A stretch of DNA of 30,246 nucleotides from contig NW_003138331.1 in assembly GCF_000003605.2 (NCBI RefSeq), positions 185,895 to 216,140 of the forward strand, read 5' to 3'. Below the pieces are notes generated by a model that saw only the letters and a list, made by a program, of their open reading frames with translations, was not told the DNA's origin and ran no database searches. The position numbers and the translations under genes are program-made. Positions 23,814-30,246 of the stretch are shown piece after piece (the stretch's first letter is position 1; the number at the start of each line of letters is the position of its first letter). The DNA comes from Saccoglossus kowalevskii. Taxonomy: Eukaryota > Hemichordata > Enteropneusta > Harrimaniidae.

Positions 23814-26800
23814 CTGAAATTGAAACAAAATACATTAGTAAACAACATACAACTGGAAATGTGCGATTGAACTTGACCTGATAAATATGTTTGAAAATCC
23901 GTATTGCAATTGCAACTAAATGCGGGCCATACATATGTTCAAACTCATGATGAATAGTTGTTTCCTGACAACAACATGTTACTTAAATTACTTCTACAAA
24001 ATGGTTTGTGTTCTTCGCATTTACTGACTCTCACCTAAAACACGGTCTTAACGAGCTGGAGTAAGTCACATTGAAATTCAGGTCAAATTGTTCTTTGAGA
24101 TATTTTGTTGAATAAACTAGACGTCTGTATCTAATAGAGGTATTTGAACTACTTGACCAAAGTACAGTGTTATTTAGGAAAATAAAATTGTTTAAGAGGT
24201 TTGGAGTTTCACTGTGTTTCTTCGCATAACTGAATATATCATAAACTCTTGTTTTGTCAAGAATAATAATATTCGTCTTCTTTCCAACATCATGACTAAA
24301 CTTCTCAATGTCCGGAAGGTTACAGCGGATAACAAAGTCATTGAAGTCGATCCCTTTACCACAACTGCTATTCAAGAGAATCCCACTGTTACCAACCACG
24401 GCACATGTCTTCTGTCGTGGAATTAAGACAGACTCATTGAACATATTAATTGTGAATGGGTTTCCCTTTGCGACAAGTTTGGTAAGCAGCATGTTGCTAC
24501 AAAAAAGAAGAAGTTTTTACAATTGAGTTGTAAAGTGAATAGAGATACATAATATCAAATAAGTATGCAAATGAGTTCAATAAGGGTGTTATAATTCAAT
24601 ACTCGTAAATTTAATGAAATGTTGTAGTACTGCGCAAACTTCTTTTCCTTGAAAAGTTGCAGAAGTACCCACGAGGAATTCAATGTTTGCTCTCGTGATA
24701 AAACTCTTTGTCTAAAGACAGAAATTAAATTATAATATACCGAAAACGTAACACAGATTTGGTACATTGTGGAGACCTCTTTCAGAAATGTTCATTTCGT
24801 GAAGAACGGAAGCTCTAATTTGAGTTAACATATAATAAATAATAACCACCAGTCTGAATTTCAGATACGTTATATGTACTGTAGCAAAGTGCGAGATGCG
24901 AATGAAAAAAAGTTTCGAGACAAAAATGGAAACTGAGAGTTATTAATTATGAAATTACTCCAGTCATTGCAATGTAGTTTTGTTTATTTCACGTCAAGTA
25001 GAAACACTATAGACATGAAAAGAATACCGGAATGTAAAGTGAGTAATAGTGACATTCACGGGATTTCGTGATTAAATATAACATTGCATTACAAGGTGAA
25101 CTTAGTATATCATTAATAGTAGAAATTATGTACTCAATGACATTCTAGTAACCGGTTTGATGTTTCATTTAATACATTAGCCTGGCCCTAATGCAAACAT
25201 CACACTAAGTGTTTAACAATAAAATAAGAGACACACGTTAAAAACCTGATTTCAATTTCACGTTATATTTAAGGTTGCTTTCTGCATAACGCAAAGAATA
25301 AGATGAAGCAACGTCCGTCAGTGTTATCAGAAGTCCGAAGATGACAAATATTGGGTAGAAAAATAAAAGCCATGCTGCGAATTAACTTAGAACTAAAGAT
25401 AAATACGTTTCAGGTCCAAGTATGCCCTTAAACCCAACCAGATGCTTCATTTGTATAAATGTTAGTTTTACATTACTGGTTCTGTATACCTAAAAGAAAT
25501 TTATGAGAACAAAAATGCATCTTTTTTTCCTGGACTAGGCGAGCATAAACATAACTATATAAATGCGTCTAACAGATTATTGACAATCACATATAGATTC
25601 ACTGTTTTTGTATACTTATTCAACCTTTCATTTTTTATTGAAGATCTTCAATGAAAATTTAATAAAGCATGACCTCTACATCACTTTGGTTGTCATTTTT
25701 AAAGAGCGGAATAATAACCACAAATGTAATACTTTTTTTCAAATCAAATCAAAAAGTGATTAAAATCGGGAAAATAATTGATACAAAAACTAGTAAAAAG
25801 TCATTTGGCACCACTTTACCTAGTTTAAGTGTATTTAAAATAAACAGAATTTCATTTCCGTAATTGTTTGGTTTATTCATGAAATGATGTCTTTCAATGC
25901 ATATTTTATCGATGTTTACAAATCTTCCTAGTTAGATTTAAATGATTTCCTAAATATTCGATTACAGCAGACGACCCTCCCCGGTGTACTTTGCATAAAG
26001 GTCGTTTCATTTTAATACACATGCCTTTAAACCAAGGTAGTTACTTAGTTTGTTTGTTGAGTATAGTATAAAACTAATTGCTTCCAGTGTCAAGATATAT
26101 TAAGACCTTGTTAAAATTGTATAATTGAATGTCACGGGTTCTTGATCTGTTGCAGATAAACTGAGGTTATGATTTGGCAAATGACTTAGTGTATATACTA
26201 ATGGCAAATGGTCGAATTCCACACGAATCCGACCTATATCAAATTTCAATTACTTGACTGAGAAGGTGTGAGAGACAGTAATCAAGTAGTGTGGTAGAGT
26301 CGCAAGCAATAAAATTAGCTAGTGCGCTACTTCTGGTGTAAAAATCACCTGCTTGAATTATGTAACTGATTGAATTAATGGCACGTAATTCCATTAGTTT
26401 ATCATTCAGCTTCATGTACTTTGTATTATTGAATATTTTTGTTATTTTAATAATAGTGATACTGAATAATTTGATATTTCAAACATTATTTATTATAATC
26501 CCTTAAAATACAATTAGTTCTACACCCTTAAAAATGTTTTTGCGGGAAACGAAAACGAAATCAATTCTCACTAGTAAGTTAGATATTCCTACATGACGTC
26601 TAGTTTTTTTATTACATACAGTCTCGAGCCATTTTAGTCATATCGAAATGCCTGAATATATGAGAATTGTTTGTGAACGTGCGCCTTTAAACCATCAACT
26701 ATTCTTGTGTCATTATGGGTTAGTTGTGTGCACCCTGCAATTACTCACCTGTTTTCTGTTCGATTTTTATCTCTAGTCTTGTTATTATCACAATTTTGCA

Positions 26801-27482
26801 GACTATGTGTGACGTTATTTTGCGTGGTGGTGTTCACTATTTCAACTGTCATCAATGATGTACTGTTTCTAGATGAACACATGTAAAGATTGAATAACTG
26901 GATCACAAACATAGTGATACTGAACACGACATAACTACAATACGAATAGCAATACCAAATGGTAATGTAGGGTATCTTTATGCAATGCATTCTTGGTACA
27001 GGGGTCATAGCTTGACACGTTGTAATATAAACGTCCCTGAAATATGATCTCGTGAAGTCAGAAGACACCAAATGATTGCCAACAGAATAGTCATATAATT
27101 ACAAAACATTCACATAATTTGATGGTGGCTTCATATATGCCATTGATCTTTCTTATTTAACTGCTTGTCCGACAGTACAATGTGAAATGCCACTATGTAG
27201 TACTCAATCCGTCATACATATTCACAGTACATTTGCATATATAATTCAATAAGAACATGTGTTAATTTACACATGCTTTTAGTGAGAGTAGACACAATGC
27301 AAAACTGTAAGAGACTGCTTGTCACAGTCAGATCAATTAAATTCTAACCTCCACGTAAAGTGTGCTACATCTCCCCGTCCCTGCAAATCCACAGGCGATG
27401 ATTCCGCATATAAATATAAATATATATATGCAACTGATCCAATGGAAATCAGCAACAGGAAGAACATTATAATATACTTCAT
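23555..27482 (-). CDS. ST8Sia-like sialyltransferase, copy D (complete)
   Basis: Predicted Golgi alpha-2,8-sialyltransferase of 324 residues. Minus-strand exons are 27482-27349, 26868-26749, 24496-24035 and 23813-23555 (134, 120, 462 and 259 bp; total 975, divisible by three); every intron is GT-AG and phase 2. Residues about 4-24 form the signal anchor (MFFLLLISIGSVAYIYLY). Stem residues 46-84 carry five N-x-S/T sequons. Motif L is at about 114-161 (KTCAVVGNSGILLNSSCG, FVIRCNLPDI), motif S about 245-272 (LCDRVSIYGFYPF), motif III HYYD at 284-287, motif VS at His297...Glu302 (HDFNKE) and the terminal Cys at 322. All landmarks of an active GT29 enzyme are present and no interruption was seen. 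An in-frame upstream ATG at 27515 would add 11 residues; the downstream one fits copies B and C better. A 66-bp satellite begins close upstream. Confidence 0.87.
24035..24496 (-). CDS. Copy D exon 3 (motif L exon)
   Basis: Acceptor TTTTTTGTAG at 24497 and beyond, donor TTTTAG|GTGAGA. It reads SNMLLTKLVAKGNPFTI, then motif L, and ends SLRPCFR. It is open throughout. Confidence 0.9.
24497..26748 (-). other. Copy D intron 2
   Basis: 2.25 kb with no recognised gene. The end near exon 3 resembles the B intron (24540-24610 against 5170-5250). A single relic of the 158-bp tandem unit lies at about 24765-24825. Confidence 0.55.
24765..24825 (+). repeat. Isolated relic of the 158-bp tandem unit
   Basis: GTGGAGACCTCTTTCAG and TGTTCATTTCGTGA followed by CTCTAATTT match the ordered landmarks of the array at 21300-22345. 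Confidence 0.6.
26749..26868 (-). CDS. Copy D exon 2 (stem)
   Basis: Acceptor TGTTCATCTAG, donor AACAG|GTGAGT. Between the split Arg codons it encodes 39 residues with the sequons NST, NTT, NVT, NKT and NRT, a densely glycosylated stem. Confidence 0.8.
27349..27482 (-). CDS. Copy D exon 1 (signal anchor)
   Basis: ATG at 27482-27480 starts MKYIIMFFLLLISIGSVAYI, then a luminal segment to HFTW. The donor GTGGAG|GTTAGA is weaker than the GTGAGA of copy B because position 3 of the intron is T. Confidence 0.78.
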
Positions 27483-27811
27483 AGCGAGATGTAGACCATG
27501 TACTACATATCGCACATAGCTGAGTTGATTTATGAATACAGTGTCTGGCCTGTTTCACACAAATATATTTATCTTGTGAGCTTTGTTCTATAAATACTCG
27601 TGTGGTATTGCATTTATTTTAAGAGAGACTATACAGGTTGCTAGGTGGCGAAAATATGCCTGTACGAGTAAACAAATGTTCGAATGTTATATCTTGAACA
27701 AACCTAACCTAACCTGAAGTCTATTCAAAAGAAGTACACATATTCATTGGTTGGTTAAACAGTTTTATTGTATATTCTTTAGTCAGTTGTAAATTGTCGC
27801 TTTAAATTTCC

Positions 27812-30246
27812 ATTGACGTCACTTTGTACAACATTAATTGCATCTCTTTATAAATTAAGAGCTTTAGCCATCTTTATAGTGACGTTCCCTTGTGAGTACA
27901 TTTCTTGGCCCACGCTGTAAATTTAGAGGCTTAGCCACCTATGTATTAATGTCACTTTGTACTACAGTACTTGGCTAACGGTGTAAATTTAGAGGCTTAG
28001 CCACCTATGTATTAACCTCACTTTGTACTACTGTACTTGGCTCACGGTTTAAATTTAGAGGCATATCCACCTATGTATTAATGTCACTTTGTACTACAGT
28101 ATTTGGCTCACGGTGTAAATGTAGAGGCTTAGCCACCTATGTATTAATGTAACTTTGTACTACAGTACTTGGCTCACGGTGTAAATTTAGAGGCATAGCC
28201 ACATATGTATTAATGTCACTTTGTACTACAGTACTTGGCTCACGGTGTAAATTTAGAGGCATATACACCTATGTATTAATGTCATTTTGTACTACAGTAT
28301 TTGGCTCACGGTGTAAATTTAGAGGCTTAGCCACCTATGTATTAATGTCACTTTGTACTACAGTACTTGGCTCACGGTGTAAATTTAGAGGCTTAGCCAT
28401 CTATGTATTAATGTCACTTTGTACAACAGTACTTGGCTCACGGTGTAAATTTAGAGGCATAGCCACCTATGTATTAATGTAACTTTGTACAACAGTACTT
28501 GGCTCACGGTGTAAATTTAGTGGCTTAGCCAACTATGTATTAATGTCACTTTGTACTACAGTACTTGGCTCACGGTGTAAATTTAGAGGCATAGCCACCT
28601 ATGTATTAATGTCACTTTGTACTACAGTACTTGGCTCACGGTGTAAATTTAGAGGCTTAGCCATCTATGTATTAATGTCACTTTGTACTACAGTACTTGG
28701 CTCACGGTGTAAATTTAGAGGCTTAGCCACCTATGTATTAATGTCACATTCTACTACAGTACGTGGCCCACGGTGTAAATTTAGAGGCTTAGCCACCTAT
28801 GTATTAATATCACTTTGTACATCAGTACTTGGCTCACGGTGTAAATTTAGAGGCTTAGCCACCTATGTATTAATGTCACTCTGTACTACAGTATTTGGCT
28901 CACGGTGTAAATTTAGAGGCTTAGCCACCTATGTATTAAAGTCACTTTGTACTACAGTACTTGGCTCACGGTGTAAATTTAGATGCATAGCCACCTACGT
29001 ATTAATGTCACTTTGTACTACAGTACTTGACTCACGGTGTAAATTTAGAGGCATAGCCACCTATGTATTAATGTCACTTTGTACTACAGTACTTGGCTCA
29101 CGGTGTAAATTTAGAGGTTTAGCCTACAATGCATTAACCTCACTTTGTACTACAGTACTTGGCTCACGATGTAAATTTAGAGGCCTAGCCACCTATGTAT
29201 TAATGTCAATTTGTACTACAGTACTTGGCTCACGGTGTAAATTCAGAGGAATAGCCAACTATGTATTAACGTCACTTTGTACTACAGTACTTGGCTAATG
29301 GTGTAAATTTAGAGGCATAGCCACCTATGTAATAATGTCACTTTGTACTACAGTACTTGGCTCAAGGTGAAATTTAGAGGCATAGCCAGCTATGTATTAA
29401 CGTCACTTTGTACTATAGTACTTGGCTCACGGTGTAAATTTAGAGGTTTAGCCTCCTATGCATTAACCTCACTTTGTACTACAGTACTTGGCTCACGGTG
29501 TAAATTTAGAGGCTTAACCACCTATGTATTAATGTTACTTTGTACTACAGTACTTGGCTCACGCTGTAAATTTAGAAGCTTAGCCACCTATGTATTAATG
29601 TCACGTTGTACTACAGTACTTGGCTCACGCTGTAAATTTAGAAGCTTAGCCACATATGTATTAATGTCACTTTGTACTACAGTACTTGGCTCACGCTGTA
29701 AATTTAGAGGTGTAGCCACCTGTGTATTAATGTCACTTTGTACTACAGTACTCGGCTCACGGTGTAAATTTAGAGGCATAGCCAACTATGTATTAACGTC
29801 ACTTTGTACTAGAATACTTGGCTCACGGTGTAAATTTAGAGGCATAGCCACCTATGTCTTAACGTCACTTTGTACTACAGTACTTGGCTAATGGTGTAAA
29901 TTTAGAGGCATAGCCACCTATGTAATAATGTCACTTTGTACTACAGTACTTGGCTCAAGGTGAAATTTAGAGGCATAGCCAGCTATGTATTAACGTCACT
30001 TTGTACTATAGTACTTGGCTCACGGTGTAAATTTAGAGGTTTAGCCTCCTATGCATTAACCTCACTTTGTACTACAGTACTTGGCTCACGGTGTAAATTT
30101 AGAGGCTTAACCACCTATGTATTAATGTTACTTTGTACTACAGTACTTGGCTCACGCTGTAAATTTAGAGGTGTAGCCACGTATGTATTAATGTCACTTT
30201 GTACTACAGTACTTGGCTCACGGTGTAAATTTAGAGGCTTAGCAAA
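27812..30246 (+). repeat. 66-bp satellite array, about 36 units, running off the right edge
   Basis: Unit landmarks in order are ATGTCACTTTGTACTACAGT, ACTTGGCTCACGGTG, TAAATTTAGAGGCTTAGCC and ACCTATGTATTA. The first two or so units (27812-27940) are strongly diverged and the body is uniform. The unit has an internal inverted motif, GTACT-AC-AGTAC. Since 66 is 22 codons, long frames stay open on both strands, for example a repeat starting MSLCTTVLGSRCKFRG at 28543-29298. I see no start context, splice site or end that would make this a gene. Confidence 0.97.
29293..30168 (+). repeat. Higher-order duplication in the 66-bp satellite
   Basis: The block 29293-29575 recurs essentially unchanged at 29886-30168, offset 593 bp (nine units less one base). 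Both copies share private variants: GGCTAATGG, GTAATAATG, the one-base-short CTCAAGGTGAAATTT unit, ACTATAGTAC, GCCTCCTATGCATTAACC and CACGCTG. Confidence 0.92.

Larger units (their letters stand above)
23125..27690 (-). repeat. Segmental duplication unit 2 (D unit)
   Basis: Direct counterpart of about 2900-8640, containing gene D with its 3' and 5' flanks. Exonic similarity is high; introns match in patches. Confidence 0.75.

Noticed and set aside
28213-29891. Long repeat-containing open frames as a repeat-protein gene
   Set aside because: The period is a multiple of three, frames are open on both strands, ends are set by unit-level mutations, and there is no start, splice or stop context.
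27812-30246. CRISPR array
   Set aside because: Continuous head-to-tail 66-bp units without unique spacers, in eukaryotic sequence.

Overview
The window is AT-rich animal nuclear DNA: spliced genes with GT-AG introns, long introns, microsatellites, satellite arrays and retroelement debris. The recognisable genes form a cluster of alpha-2,8-sialyltransferase-like (ST8Sia, CAZy GT29) paralogues, each with a sialyl motif L exon and a motif S/III/VS exon. Lineage-specific ST8Sia expansion and this repeat landscape suggest a marine invertebrate, most likely a non-vertebrate deuterostome. The species cannot be named from the sequence alone.

Layout. Copy A (+, 1-1029) is cut by the left window edge and shows only its last two coding exons. 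Copy B (-, 8380-3752) faces A and is an inverted duplicate of it; the arms 1-1664 and 2766-5106 flank a 1.1 kb spacer with unassigned coding-like remnants. B has four exons plus a partial extra copy of exon 3, and its signal-anchor exon carries a frame-breaking deletion. About 8.6-16 kb has no host gene. It holds a diverged repeat family and a broken Ty3/gypsy pol fossil (about 11.4-12.6 kb) with an LTR-like end. Copy C (+, 16081-19957) is a complete four-exon gene predicting 340 aa and is the most diverged copy. Copy D (-, 27482-23555) is a complete four-exon gene predicting 324 aa; B and D with their flanks form a direct duplication (about 2.9-8.6 and 23.1-27.7 kb).

Between C and D lies a composite repeat, a tandem array of about 158-bp units bracketed by two direct copies of another repeat. 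From about 27.8 kb to the right edge runs a 66-bp satellite of about 36 units with a higher-order duplication. It starts about 330 bp upstream of the D start codon.

Every coding intron in C, D, A (as visible) and B (exons 2-4) falls in phase 2 at equivalent places, so the exons form a conserved cassette: signal anchor, glycosylated stem, motif L domain, motif S/III/VS domain. The products are expected to be Golgi type II membrane enzymes that add sialic acid to sialylated glycans. Acceptor specificity cannot be read from the sequence.
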